From Mesorhizobium sp. M2D.F.Ca.ET.226.01.1.1 (GTDB lineage: Bacteria > Pseudomonadota > Alphaproteobacteria > Rhizobiales > Rhizobiaceae): a DNA stretch of 64,000 bases. Of this stretch, positions 54,280 to 63,763 are shown piece after piece. The stretch covers positions 564,956 to 628,955 of the forward strand of contig NZ_RZOY02000001.1 of NCBI RefSeq assembly GCF_004022705.2. The letters are read 5' to 3'. Both the position numbers and the translations under genes were made by a program. The notes beneath the pieces were generated by a model. The model saw only the letters and a program-made list of their open reading frames with translations. It did no database searches and had not been told where the DNA came from. Numbering within the stretch: position 1 is the first letter of the stretch; every line of letters starts with the position of its first letter.

Positions 54280-56601
54280 CTAAGCCGCCGCCTTCACCGC
54301 AGGTGGCGCTTTCTTCAGCGGAATGCGCACCGAAACGATGGTGCCGACGCCTTCGGTCGAGCGGATCTTCAGCGCGCCGCCCTGCAGCTCGGCCAGCGAG
54401 CGCGAAATAGCGAGCCCGAGGCCCGAGCCGGTGTGGTTTTTCGAGAACTGGTTCTGCACCTGCTCGAACGGCCGGCCGAGCTTGCTCAGCGCCTGCTTGG
54501 GGATGCCGCAGCCATTGTCCTCGATGGTGAGGAGCAGAGCGCCGGAGGTGTTGCGCGCCCGGACCGTGATCTTGCCGCCCTGTCCGGTGAACTTCACCGC
54601 GTTGGAGAGCAGGTTGATGGCGATCTGCTTTATGGCGCGGCGGTCGGCATAGAGCCGCATCGTATCGGCAATGCGCGTCTCGACATTGATCGACTTTTCC
54701 GCCGCCTGCAGCGAGATCACCCGCACCGTTTCCTTGATCAGCGGGCAGAGGTCGATCTCCTCGCGGTCGAGCGAGAACTGGCCGGCTTCGATCTTCGACA
54801 TGTCGAGAATGTCGTTGATGACGCCGAGCAGGTATTTGCCGCTGCCGTTGATGTCGGTTGCGTATTCTTCGTAGCGCTCTGAGCCGAGCGGTCCGAACAG
54901 GGCCTGCTGCATCAGCTCGGAGAAGCCGATGATGGCGTTGAGCGGCGTGCGCAATTCATGCGACATGTTGGCGAGAAACTCCGATTTGGCGCGATTGGCC
55001 GCCTCGGCGCGTTCGGTTTCCTTCATGTATTTGCGGTTGAGCTCGACCAGTTCGCTGGATCGTTCCTCCTCGGCGCGGCGGGCGAGGCTGAGATCGTGGA
55101 TCGTCGCCATCAGCCGGCGCTCGCTGTCGACCAGCTTCTCCTGGTGCAGCTTGATCTGGGTGATGTCGGAGCCGACCGAGACGATGCCGCCGTCCCGGGT
55201 TCTGAGCTCATTGACCTGCAGCCATCGGCCGTCGGCAAGCTGGCGCTCCAGAGTAACGCCGCCATGCGGTCCATTGGCGTTGGCGAGCCTGCGCTCTGAG
55301 GCGAAGGCCAGCATCCGCTCCTCGAGCGCGTCGCGGCCGACGCCGGGCACGACGTCGCGGTCCGACAGTCCGTTGTCCTTCTGGAATTTCGAATTGCACA
55401 TGATCAGCCGTTCGGCGGCGTCCCACAGCACGAAGGATTCGTTGATGTTCTCGATCGCGGTCCTGAGCCGCATGTCGGCCGCTTCCGAACGCAGCGCCAG
55501 ATGCCGCTGCTCGGTGACGTCCACGGCGATGCCGATCAACTGGATCTCGGGTGCTTCCGGGTCGATCACTTGGGCGCGAGCGCGCATCCACACCCATTGT
55601 CCGTCGGCGTGGCGCATGCGGAACACCTGGTCGATATGGTCGATCTCGCGTTCGACGATGCGGTTGGCGAGCTCGAACAGGTCGCCGTCATCGGGATGGA
55701 TGATCTCGTCGACTTCACCGAAGGAGAGCATTGAATCGCAGGGCTCGTAGCCAAGCATGTCGTACATCGAGCGCGACCAGTACATCTTGCCGCGCACCAT
55801 GTCCCAGTCCCACAGGCCGCAGCGGCCGCGCACCAGCGCCATGTCGATGCGCTGATGCGCCTCGAGGTAGATGCGGTCCGCAGCCTGGGCGCGCGCCGCC
55901 TGGCCGAAATAGGCGTAAAGGATGACGATCAGCACGCCCGCCGTCAGCACGAACAGCGTGACGTTCAGCGACATCGACTTGCGCCAGCTGTCGAACACCG
56001 CTTCCTGCGGCACCAGCACGGCGGCTGCATGTTTGCGGTCGCCTGTAAGGCTGACGGCGGCAAACCAGTCCTGCCCCGCGATGCTGACATCCATCACGCC
56101 GGCGCGGTCGCCGAACATGAACAGCGGCTGGCCGCCGAGCACAAGACTGTCGAGCGTGCGGCCCTGCCAGCCTGTCGACAGCGGCGAGACGGCGATGACC
56201 TTGAAGGCGCCGTCGGTGATGGCCAGCACATGGGCGCGGCTCATGGCGCCCTGGCGGCTGGTGCTTTCGAGAAGGCTTATGGCGTTGGCGCCGGCCGCAT
56301 TCGGGTCCGCGGTGACGGCCTGCGCCATCTGGCCGGCGGCCAGCGCCAGAACCGCCTTGGCGTCGCGCTCGATCTCGTCATGCTCGTTCATCAGCGACAG
56401 GAAGCGCAGCGCGGCGATGACGATGAGGAAAATCACGATCAGCGCCGGGATCGACCGGCGCAGCAGCGGCTCGGCGGCCAGGAGCCGCTGATAAGTAGGT
56501 TCGGCGATCAGGCGCGTGTTGCCGGCAAGTCCATCGCTCCTTGCCTTGCGACGCGCAAAAGCCTTCCCTCCGGGCGCGCCCCACGCGTCCGCCTTGGCCA
56601 T
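54280..56601 (-). CDS. PAS-domain sensor histidine kinase (PleC-like)
   Basis: 773 aa. Membrane segments at about 52-72 and 214-236 flank an extracytoplasmic sensor region. Two PAS domains follow (WDWDMVRGKMYWSRSMYDMLGYEP; IENINESFVLWDAAERLIMCNSKF), then a coiled coil. His is in MSHELRTPLNAIIGFSEL. ATPase boxes are INLLSNAVKFTGQ, DNGCGIPKQ and GSGLGLAISRSL. This architecture is that of the alphaproteobacterial PleC/PdhS cell-cycle kinases. GGGGAG eight bases before ATG 56601 sets the start. Monocistronic by context. Confidence 0.88.
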   Translation of the reverse strand: MAKADAWGAPGGKAFARRKARSDGLAGNTRLIAEPTYQRLLAAEPLLRRSIPALIVIFLIVIAALRFLSLMNEHDEIERDAKAVLALAAGQMAQAVTADPNAAGANAISLLESTSRQGAMSRAHVLAITDGAFKVIAVSPLSTGWQGRTLDSLVLGGQPLFMFGDRAGVMDVSIAGQDWFAAVSLTGDRKHAAAVLVPQEAVFDSWRKSMSLNVTLFVLTAGVLIVILYAYFGQAARAQAADRIYLEAHQRIDMALVRGRCGLWDWDMVRGKMYWSRSMYDMLGYEPCDSMLSFGEVDEIIHPDDGDLFELANRIVEREIDHIDQVFRMRHADGQWVWMRARAQVIDPEAPEIQLIGIAVDVTEQRHLALRSEAADMRLRTAIENINESFVLWDAAERLIMCNSKFQKDNGLSDRDVVPGVGRDALEERMLAFASERRLANANGPHGGVTLERQLADGRWLQVNELRTRDGGIVSVGSDITQIKLHQEKLVDSERRLMATIHDLSLARRAEEERSSELVELNRKYMKETERAEAANRAKSEFLANMSHELRTPLNAIIGFSELMQQALFGPLGSERYEEYATDINGSGKYLLGVINDILDMSKIEAGQFSLDREEIDLCPLIKETVRVISLQAAEKSINVETRIADTMRLYADRRAIKQIAINLLSNAVKFTGQGGKITVRARNTSGALLLTIEDNGCGIPKQALSKLGRPFEQVQNQFSKNHTGSGLGLAISRSLAELQGGALKIRSTEGVGTIVSVRIPLKKAPPAVKAAA

Positions 56602-56739
56602 AAATGGCACTCCCCGATCTGCCGTATACTGGATGATCCGGATACGCCGCACGCCCGAATCGCCATTAAAGAATCAAAGCCGATTCGCCTTGTCCAGAGG
56701 CGCGGGCGAAAAAGATTAAAAGTTGATTGAAATTGAGCT

Positions 56740-56916
56740 GATCTCCCCCCTCGTGGGGGAGATGGCCGGCAGGCCAGAGGGGGGCGCTGTCTCGCCAACC
56801 TCTCAATCGTCCATTGCCCAGCCTCGTCAGATTCGAACGTGGGTCACCGGCAGGCGTCGCGTTCCTTCGCGCCCCCCTCTGCCTTGCCGGGCATCTCCCC
56901 CACAAGGGGGGAGATC
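56740..56916. repeat. Inverted pair of palindromic repeats, family C
   Basis: The left arm (56740-56790: GATCTCCCCCC...GGGGGAGATGGCCGGCAGGCC) and the right arm (56869-56916: GCCCCCCTCTGCCTTGCCGGGCATCTCCCCC) are inverted copies enclosing about 80 bases. It occupies most of the 320-base space between the pepN stop and the kinase start. No gene is seen in the rest of that space. Confidence 0.78.
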
Positions 56917-56921
56917 GCTAA

Positions 56922-59567
56922 TCAAGCCAGCGTCCGCTCCACGATATCGCGCAGATCCGCCGACAGGTTCTCGGCCCTCGCCATGTCGAGCAGCGCCTGC
57001 TTGGCCTTGCCCTGCCGTCCGGGCTCCAGCGAGCGCCAGGACCTGAGCGCCGTCGCCAGACGCGCCGCCACTTGCGGGTTGCGCTTCTCGACCTCCAGCA
57101 CCGTCTCGGCGAACAGGCGATAGCCTTCGCCGTCGGCGCGGTGGAAGCCGGTCTGGTTGGCGCTGGAGAAGGTGCCGATCAGCGAACGCACGCGGTTTGG
57201 ATTGGCGATCGAGAAGGCGGGGTGGCGCATGAGGTCGCGCACCTTGTCGACAGTCCGCGCGCCGGGCACGCCGGCCTGGATCTGGAACCATTTGTCGAGC
57301 ACCAACGCGTCGCCGCGATAGCGCGCCTCGAAGGCCGCCAGCGCGTCCTTGGCTTCGGCGGTGCCGGCATGGCGATGCGCCAACACGGTGAGCGCGGCGG
57401 CGCGGTCGGTCATGTTGGTGGCGGCATTGAAGTGTCCTGCGGCCAGCGTCGCGCCTTCCGGCAGCAGCGAAAGATAGTCGAGCAAGGTGTTGCGCAGCGC
57501 CCTGCGTCCAGCGCTTGCCGCGTCCGGTGTGAACGGACCAGCGTCGGCAAGGCTGTCATAGAGCGCTGCGAAGACATCACGGTTTGCCTCGGCGACCGTC
57601 CGCGCCAGCGCCTCGCGCGCGGCAAAGATGGCGTCGGGGTCGATCCCCTTGCCGATGTCGCGGGCGATGTCGGCTTCGCCGGGCAGCGCCAGCGCCAGCG
57701 CCCGGTAGGCCGGCTCCAGCGTCTCGTCGCCGGCGATCCTGCCGGCAAGCTCGGCCAGCCGTGCCGCGAAGGCCGGCTGCCTGCCGCCGAGCACCTGGCG
57801 GAAGGCGGCGATCAGCGCGTCGGTCAGCAGCGTGTTGAACGCCTGCCAGCGCGAGAAGGCGTCGCTGTCATGCGCCGCGAGGAAGAACTGGTCGTCCGCC
57901 TTCTGCTGCACCGAAAGCGTGATCGGCGCCGAGAAGCCGCGGTTGAGCGAGACCGAAGGCCGCTCGGCGACGCCGGTGAAGCGCACCGTGTGCCGGCGCT
58001 TGCGGATATGGATGACGCCGTCATCCACCGTGGCGCCCTCGACGGCGTCCCAGGCGACAGGCCTGCCGTCGGCGCCGACAAGTCCGAACGCAAGGGGAAT
58101 ATGCATCAGCCGCTTGCGGCTTTCCGACGGCGTCGGCGGCACCGACTGCTCGATCTCCAGCGTGAACTCCTTGGCCGCCGCATTATGCGCGGAACTCACC
58201 GTCAGGTTCGGCGTGCCGGCCTGATGATACCAGAGCGCGAATTGCGCGAGGTCGCGGCCCGAGACATCCTCGAACACTTTCAGGAAATCCTCGATCGTCG
58301 CGGCCTCGCCGTCATGCCGCTCGAAATAGAGATCCATGCCGGCGCGGAACGTTTCCGGCCCGAGGATGGTGCGGATCATGCGCACCACTTCCGAGCCCTT
58401 CTCATAAACGGTCGCCGTGTAGAAATTGTTGATCTCGCGGTAGCGGCGCGGCCTGACCGGATGCGCCAGCGGTCCCTGATCCTCCGGGAACTGGTGCGCG
58501 CGCAGCGTGCGCACTTCGGCGATGCGCTTCACCGCCCGCGAGCGCTGGTCGGCGGAGAATTCGTGGTCGCGGTAAACCGTCAGCCCTTCCTTCAGGCAGA
58601 GCTGGAACCAGTCGCGGCAAGTGATTCTGTTGCCGGTCCAATTGTGGAAATACTCATGCGCGATGATCGCCTCGATATTGGCGAAATCGGCATCCGTCGC
58701 GGTCTCCTCGTCGGCCAGCACGTATTTGTCGTTGAAGACGTTGAGGCCCTTGTTCTCCATCGCCCCCATGTTGAAGTCCGATACCGCGACGATGTTGAAG
58801 ACGTCGAGGTCGTATTCGCGGCCGAAAGCTTCCTCGTCCCATTTCATCGAGCGCTTCAGCGCGTCCATCGCGTAGCCGGCGAGCCGCTCCTTGCCCGGCT
58901 CGACATAGATGCCGAGCTCGACCTCGCGGCCGGACATCGTGGTGAAGCTGTCGGCCACCTTGCCCAGCGCGCCCGCCACCAGCGCGAAGAGATAGGAGGG
59001 TTTGGGGAAGGGGTCGTGCCAGACCGCATAATGGCGGCCGTTGGCGAGCGCACCACGCTCGACAGGATTGCCGTTTGAGAGCAGCAGCGGCGCCTCGTTG
59101 TGCGGGGCTTCGATGCGCACCGTGTAGACCGACAGGATATCGGGACGGTCGAGGAAATAGGTGATGCGGCGAAAGCCCTCGGCCTCGCATTGCGTGCAAT
59201 AGACGTTGCTGGAGCGATAGAGGCCCATCAGCGCTTCGTTGCGCGAAGGCGCGATCTCCGTCTCCAGGCGAAGCTCGAAGCGCTGTGCGGCCGGCGGCTT
59301 CAGGATCGTCAGCCGGTCCGGCGTCGCCTCATACTCGCCGGCCGTGAGCGTATGCCCGTCGATGGCAATGCCAAGCAGCGTCAGCCCGTCGCCGTCGAGC
59401 ACCAGCGGCGCCCCGGCGGCAACGCCCTCGCGCCGCTCGATCGTGAGCAGCGCGGTGACATGGGTTGCGTCCGGCGACAGGCGGAAGTCGAGGCTGGTCC
59501 TCGGGATGAGATAGTCGCTGGGGCGATAGTCTTCGAGCCTGAAGACATGGCCGGTATCGGTGCGCAT
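56922..59567 (-). CDS. pepN: Aminopeptidase N (M1 family)
   Basis: 881 aa. Exopeptidase motif GAMEN at 268-272 and zinc site HEYFH at 304-308 with the downstream Glu in LKEGLTVYRDHEF. The C-terminal helical domain is the type found in E. coli-like PepN (DUF3458). Cytoplasmic; removes N-terminal residues from peptides. Start ATG 59567 begins the usual RTDTGHVFRLEDYRPSDYLI. The family C repeat lies just beyond its stop. Confidence 0.96.
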   Translation of the reverse strand: MRTDTGHVFRLEDYRPSDYLIPRTSLDFRLSPDATHVTALLTIERREGVAAGAPLVLDGDGLTLLGIAIDGHTLTAGEYEATPDRLTILKPPAAQRFELRLETEIAPSRNEALMGLYRSSNVYCTQCEAEGFRRITYFLDRPDILSVYTVRIEAPHNEAPLLLSNGNPVERGALANGRHYAVWHDPFPKPSYLFALVAGALGKVADSFTTMSGREVELGIYVEPGKERLAGYAMDALKRSMKWDEEAFGREYDLDVFNIVAVSDFNMGAMENKGLNVFNDKYVLADEETATDADFANIEAIIAHEYFHNWTGNRITCRDWFQLCLKEGLTVYRDHEFSADQRSRAVKRIAEVRTLRAHQFPEDQGPLAHPVRPRRYREINNFYTATVYEKGSEVVRMIRTILGPETFRAGMDLYFERHDGEAATIEDFLKVFEDVSGRDLAQFALWYHQAGTPNLTVSSAHNAAAKEFTLEIEQSVPPTPSESRKRLMHIPLAFGLVGADGRPVAWDAVEGATVDDGVIHIRKRRHTVRFTGVAERPSVSLNRGFSAPITLSVQQKADDQFFLAAHDSDAFSRWQAFNTLLTDALIAAFRQVLGGRQPAFAARLAELAGRIAGDETLEPAYRALALALPGEADIARDIGKGIDPDAIFAAREALARTVAEANRDVFAALYDSLADAGPFTPDAASAGRRALRNTLLDYLSLLPEGATLAAGHFNAATNMTDRAAALTVLAHRHAGTAEAKDALAAFEARYRGDALVLDKWFQIQAGVPGARTVDKVRDLMRHPAFSIANPNRVRSLIGTFSSANQTGFHRADGEGYRLFAETVLEVEKRNPQVAARLATALRSWRSLEPGRQGKAKQALLDMARAENLSADLRDIVERTLA

Positions 59568-59721
59568 TCCTTGGGCTTTTCCTGTCGATTTCGGACGGCC
59601 AGCGGGGCTTGCTGGTCCAAGAATTTTGGGGTGCGCGCTCTTTACACGAAACCGCTACTCGACAAAACTGCACAAAGGCCTCATTTGCGGCTTCGTTTTC
59701 CAACCATCCTCACGAGGCAAG

Positions 59722-60669
59722 ATGACCGTCGATCACGCCGCCGGCCACAGCACGCTGCGCGGCATTACGTTGAAGATCGTCTCGGTGGCGGTCTTCGTTG
59801 GCATGCAGACCTGTATCAAGGCGGCCGGCGGCGTGCCCGCCGGGCAGATCGTCTTCTTCCGCTCCTTCTTCGCCATCTTCCCGATCATCGCCTTCCTGGC
59901 CTTCAAGGGAGAGTTGGCCACGGCATTCACCACGAAACGGCCGTTCAACCACATCGCGCGCGGCCTGGTCGGCGTCGGCGCCATGGGGCTCGGCTTCTTC
60001 GCGCTGACCAGGCTGCCGCTTCCCGAAGCGATCACGCTAAACTACGCCCAGCCGCTGCTGGTGGTGGTGTTCTCCTCGGTCTTCCTCGGCGAGACGATCC
60101 GCGTCTACCGCTGGAGCGCGGTCGCGGTCGGTCTGATCGGCGTGCTGATCATCTCCTGGCCGGAACTGACGTTGCTCAATTCCGACGAGGCGCTCGACGA
60201 CCAGGAGCTGTTGGGCGTTATGGCGGCCTTGACCGCCGCGGCGATCTCGGCGGTCGCCATGCTTCTGGTGCGCAATCTCGTGCAGACCGAGAAGACGGCG
60301 ACCATCGTGCTGTGGTTTTCCTCGACCGCGTCGGTGCTCTCGCTCCTGACGCTGCCCTTCGGCTGGCAGGCGCTGACGCCGATCCAGGCTGCCCTGCTTG
60401 TTTTCGCCGGCTTCTGCGGTGGGCTTGGCCAGATCCTGATGACCGCGGCCTATCGGCATGCCGAGGCTTCCGTCGTGGCGCCGTTCGAATACACCTCGAT
60501 GATCCTCGGCGTCGTCGTCGGCTTTTTCGTCTTCGGCGACGTGACCTCGCTCAACACGCTGATCGGCGGCGTGATCGTGGTCGCCGCCGGCATCTTCATC
60601 ATCTGGCGCGAGCGCCAGCTGGGTCTGGAGCGCACGCGCACCAGGACGGCCACGCCGCCGCAGGGGTGA
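59722..60669 (+). CDS. EamA/DMT-family transporter
   Basis: 315 aa with ten hydrophobic segments in two EamA halves. Residues about 30-60 hold FFRSFFAIFPIIAFLAF and the end of each half has the GxxLI-type ALLVFAGFCGGLGQILMTAAYRHAEASVVAPFEYTS. These drug/metabolite transporters export metabolites; the substrate is unknown. CGAGGCAAG directly precedes ATG 59722. Five bases separate it from the following unknown gene. Confidence 0.9.
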   Translation: MTVDHAAGHSTLRGITLKIVSVAVFVGMQTCIKAAGGVPAGQIVFFRSFFAIFPIIAFLAFKGELATAFTTKRPFNHIARGLVGVGAMGLGFFALTRLPLPEAITLNYAQPLLVVVFSSVFLGETIRVYRWSAVAVGLIGVLIISWPELTLLNSDEALDDQELLGVMAALTAAAISAVAMLLVRNLVQTEKTATIVLWFSSTASVLSLLTLPFGWQALTPIQAALLVFAGFCGGLGQILMTAAYRHAEASVVAPFEYTSMILGVVVGFFVFGDVTSLNTLIGGVIVVAAGIFIIWRERQLGLERTRTRTATPPQG

Positions 60670-60673
60670 ACGA

Positions 60674-61117
60674 ATGAATGGCGAAAAGCGTCCTTACACT
60701 CTTCACACGAACCGAGAGCTGGCGATGATGCTCGCCGGCGCTAAACCGTTGGCCGTGTTCACTCACGAGAAGGTGGACGGGTTTGAAAAAGCCGATGCGC
60801 TGGCCAACCAGGACTTCGCGCCACACGTCGCAGCCGGAACGTTCTCGGAACATGTGAGAACCACAACGATTGTCCTGCCGAGCGGTGCTGCGGTGGATAT
60901 CGACTACTGGTTCTACACGCTCAAGGGCGAGGAATGGCGAGTCGAAGCTTATTGGCTGCTTATCGATTTCCTCCATCACAGGGGCTGGTGCCCGCAATTT
61001 GAGTGGTTGCAGGGGAAGCTGCTTGGGTACACCGATCAGGAGAATATCCACCATCTTTTGCGGCAATATCCGGCAGACCTGTGGGTTGCCGAGATTGGCA
61101 AATCGGCCGAGGCTTAG
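60674..61117 (+). CDS. Hypothetical protein, 147 aa
   Basis: I do not recognise a family. There is no signal peptide or membrane segment. The protein is aromatic-rich (IDYWFYTLKGEEWRVEAYWLLIDFLHHRGWCPQFEWLQGKLLGYTDQENIHHLL), compact and probably cytoplasmic. It is directly downstream of the EamA gene (five bases) and overlaps the stop of the convergent XRE gene by four bases (61114-61117). The tight packing supports it as a real gene. Confidence 0.72.
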   Translation: MNGEKRPYTLHTNRELAMMLAGAKPLAVFTHEKVDGFEKADALANQDFAPHVAAGTFSEHVRTTTIVLPSGAAVDIDYWFYTLKGEEWRVEAYWLLIDFLHHRGWCPQFEWLQGKLLGYTDQENIHHLLRQYPADLWVAEIGKSAEA

Positions 61118-61932
61118 ACACCTATAGCGTTGGCCCGCTCCTTTGCCAGCCGCACCAGCACCGTCCTTGTCTGCTCGTCGGCCGGGAAAAAGGATTCTAT
61201 TGCCAGCTCCGACAGGGTGACGTCGAGCGGCGTGCCGAAGACGGTGATGGTGCTGATGAAGGAGAGCACCTGATCGCCATGCGCGAGCCTGAGCGGATGC
61301 ACGATGCCGCTTGGCTCGACCGGCGCCGGGCGGCTGCTTTTCATGCCGGACGGATATGCGCGCAGCTCCTGCTCCAGTTCGATCAGGGCCGGATCGCCGG
61401 TCGCGTCATTCTGGTGCTTGAGACGCTCCAACAGATGCACGCGCCATTCCGCCAGATTGACGATGCGTGGCGCCACGCCGCCCGGATGCAGGCTGAGCCG
61501 CAGCACATTGACCGGCGGCGCGAGCAGGGACGACTCGGAAATATCGGCAAGGAACGGGGCGATCGCGGCATTGGCGGAGACGAGGTTCCAGTGCCGGTCC
61601 ACCGCCAGCGCTGGGAAGGGCTCGTGGCCCTTGAGCACGGTCTCGACCGCGGCCATCGCCGGCGCAAGGGTTGCGTCGGTCAGCGACTTTTCGCTGAAGC
61701 TTGGCGCGAAACCCGCCGCGAGCAGCAGCTGGTTGCGCTGCCTGAGCGGGATCGAGAGCTGCTCGGCCAGATGCAGCACCATGTCGCGCGACGGCTGGGC
61801 GCGGCCGCTTTCGACGAAGGAAAGGTGCCGCTGAGAGATGTCGGCTTCCATCGCGAGGTCAAGCTGGCTCATGCGCCGCCGCGTGCGCCATTCGCGGATC
61901 AGGCTGCCCGCGGAGGGTTCGGACGTTGTCAT
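61114..61932 (-). CDS. XRE-family regulator with MmyB-like ligand domain
   Basis: 272 aa. The N-terminal helix-turn-helix (about 11-70) is LIREWRTRRRMSQLDLAMEADISQRHLSFVESGRAQPSRDMV. A C-terminal MmyB-like domain (about 100-260, VDRHWNLVSANAAIAPFLADIS, LRLSLHPGGVAPRIVNLAEWR) is thought to bind a small, possibly fatty-acid-like, ligand. It probably represses a nearby gene, but no clear operator was found. The start ATG 61932 matches family starts. Confidence 0.9.
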   Translation of the reverse strand: MTTSEPSAGSLIREWRTRRRMSQLDLAMEADISQRHLSFVESGRAQPSRDMVLHLAEQLSIPLRQRNQLLLAAGFAPSFSEKSLTDATLAPAMAAVETVLKGHEPFPALAVDRHWNLVSANAAIAPFLADISESSLLAPPVNVLRLSLHPGGVAPRIVNLAEWRVHLLERLKHQNDATGDPALIELEQELRAYPSGMKSSRPAPVEPSGIVHPLRLAHGDQVLSFISTITVFGTPLDVTLSELAIESFFPADEQTRTVLVRLAKERANAIGV

Positions 61933-61985
61933 GGACGGATGAGTAGGGCGGCGGGCGGCGCAATTCAATTACCTGGGAGGTTATA

Positions 61986-62137
61986 GCTCCCCCTTCTCCC
62001 CCTTGTGGGAGAAGGTGGATCGGCGCGAAGCGCCGAGACGGATGAGGGGTGCTCCAGCGGAGCGGGACGCTGGCATTCCCTGGAACACCCCTCATCCGTC
62101 GCCTTCGGCGACACCTTCTCCCACAAGGGGAGAAGGG
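61986..62137. repeat. Inverted pair of palindromic repeats, family C
   Basis: TCTCCCCCTTGTGGGAGAAGGTGG (left, about 61996-62020) and CACCTTCTCCCACAAGGGGAGAAGGGG (right, about 62110-62137) are inverted copies. CGGATGAGGGGTG and CACCCCTCATCCG form a second inner arm pair. Its right part overlaps the end of the uracil-DNA glycosylase gene. Confidence 0.8.
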
Positions 62138-63060
62138 GAAGTCGCCAACCCCCTCAACTTCGCCTTCACCTCGAGAAAATCCCGCCACGCAAGCTTCTTG
62201 TGCGCCGGCGTCCGCAAGAGATAAGCCGGGTGCAGCGTCGGCATCGCCGGAATCGCGATCCCTGATGCCGTCGTATGCGTCCGCCAGTTACCCCGCAGGC
62301 GCAGGATGCCTTCGGTGGTGTTGAGCAAGGTCTTGGCCGACGGTCCGCCGAGATTGACCAGCACCTTCGGGTTGACCAGCTCGATCTGCCTTTCGATGAA
62401 CGGCCGGCAGATCTCGGTCTCGTGCGGCGTCGGCGTGCGGTTGCCCGGCGGCCGCCACGGGATGACGTTCGCAATATAGGCCGAGTTGCGGTCGAGGCCG
62501 ATCGCGGCGAGCATGCGGTCGAGCAGCCGGCCGGAGCGGCCGACAAAGGGCAGGCCCTCCAGGTCCTCGTCGCGGCCGGGCGCCTCGCCGACCAGCATCA
62601 GGTCTGCGTTGGGGTTGCCGTCGGCGAAGACCAGGTTCTTGGCGGTGAATTTGAGATTGCAGCCGTCGAAGGCGGCCATGTGCTGGCGCAGCTCATCGAG
62701 CGTCGTCGCGCGCGCCGCAAGCTGCCGCGCCGCAACCGCCTGGGCTTCGTCGGGAACAGCGGCGGCCGCCGGCACCCGCGCCGGCGCGTCGGGAACATGG
62801 CTCGCGTCAAGGCCGGACAATGGTGCGGCTCGATCCGCTGAAGCGGGCGGTTGAATGCCGGGTCCCTTCGCCGGCTGCTCGCGAGGCTTGCTTTCAGCGA
62901 CTGAGGCGGCCGGGGCACGTGGGCGTTCGACCTGTTTCGGCCTGGCCTCCGCGAAGCGGTTGATCGGCGCGTCCTCGAGCGCGTCGTCGACGCCGGCGCT
63001 GGCATAGAAGGCGAGCAGCTCGGCGATCTCGGCAGGTGTGCTGGGGGAGGCGGCAGTCAT
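62092..63060 (-). CDS. Uracil-DNA glycosylase-superfamily protein (family 4-like, lacking Fe-S cysteines)
   Basis: 322 aa. Residues about 1-115 are a low-complexity Ala/Pro extension. The UDG fold starts near 120: active-site GEAPGRDEDLEGLPFVG (about 158-174), later NVIPWRPPGNRTPTP, and the final LHPAYLLR. The expected role is removal of uracil from DNA. Family 4 enzymes use four Cys for a 4Fe-4S cluster, but this protein has only Cys134 and Cys218 in total. The last 16 residues or so (TSPSPLVGEGVAEGDG) come from a palindromic repeat. Start ATG 63060 is just after a basic upstream stretch. Confidence 0.85.
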   Translation of the reverse strand: MTAASPSTPAEIAELLAFYASAGVDDALEDAPINRFAEARPKQVERPRAPAASVAESKPREQPAKGPGIQPPASADRAAPLSGLDASHVPDAPARVPAAAAVPDEAQAVAARQLAARATTLDELRQHMAAFDGCNLKFTAKNLVFADGNPNADLMLVGEAPGRDEDLEGLPFVGRSGRLLDRMLAAIGLDRNSAYIANVIPWRPPGNRTPTPHETEICRPFIERQIELVNPKVLVNLGGPSAKTLLNTTEGILRLRGNWRTHTTASGIAIPAMPTLHPAYLLRTPAHKKLAWRDFLEVKAKLRGLATSPSPLVGEGVAEGDG

Positions 63061-63106
63061 GGCGCCACCATTGTCCGCGCGGCGAGGTTTTGCAACCACG
63101 ATGAGA

Positions 63107-63763
63107 TCAGCCTGTCGGAATCCTGGGATCCTGCACGATGTAGAACGTCCAGCGCGGCGTGTAGTCGGTGACCAGGAAATCGAAGGTCACCGTCTTCAGC
63201 GGGTCGACCTTGCCGTTCTTGAAGAGCAACTGGTCGTAAGGTTCGAACTTGCGATCGAAATCGGCGAAGTTGCTCGACCAGATGTTGTCGGGCGTCTTGT
63301 TGCGCTGGTCGAAGGACAGGCCATCGCCGAACACGCTCGGCTGGTCGAGGATCTCCTGCAGCTCGAACTGGAACTCCACCCAGGGCAGCGCGCTGTTGTT
63401 GAGCACGTCGATGCGCATATACATGACGCCGTTGGCAACCTCGCCGGCCTTGCCGAAGGGCTCGATCGGCTTGGTTGCGCGAATGGTCAGCGTCACCGGC
63501 GTCGCCGTGTTGAGCTCTTCCTTGATGACCAGCGGATCTTCCTTGGTGCCGATGCCGGACACGCCGGTGATGCGGAAGCCGCCCAGCTCGTCGGAGAACG
63601 AATAGGCGCCGGTCGCCCAGACCTTCACCGGGTCGGCCCGGACTGGCGAGGTCAAAAAGGCCGGCAGGGTCAAAAAGAGGAGCGGAAGAACCGCGCGCCA
63701 GACAGCGCCGGGCGTGAAGAGTAAGCGCTTCGGTGGAAAGCCGGACGGCCCTGGACTGCGCAT
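63107..63763 (-). CDS. Hypothetical secreted protein
   Basis: 218 aa. Long signal peptide (basic start, hydrophobic LPLLFLTLPAFL, cleavage near PVRA/DPV). The mature beta-rich part (VWATGAYSFSDELGGFRITGVSGIG, VTLTIRATKPIEPFGKAGEVANGVMYMRIDVLNNS) suggests a secreted beta-sandwich. I recognise no family. It ends 46 bases before the UDG start in the same direction, so the two may form an operon. Confidence 0.7.
   Translation of the reverse strand: MRSPGPSGFPPKRLLFTPGAVWRAVLPLLFLTLPAFLTSPVRADPVKVWATGAYSFSDELGGFRITGVSGIGTKEDPLVIKEELNTATPVTLTIRATKPIEPFGKAGEVANGVMYMRIDVLNNSALPWVEFQFELQEILDQPSVFGDGLSFDQRNKTPDNIWSSNFADFDRKFEPYDQLLFKNGKVDPLKTVTFDFLVTDYTPRWTFYIVQDPRIPTG

Noticed and set aside
57072..59078. 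668-aa plus-strand frame opposite pepN
   Set aside because: Mirror of aminopeptidase N; no recognisable domain.
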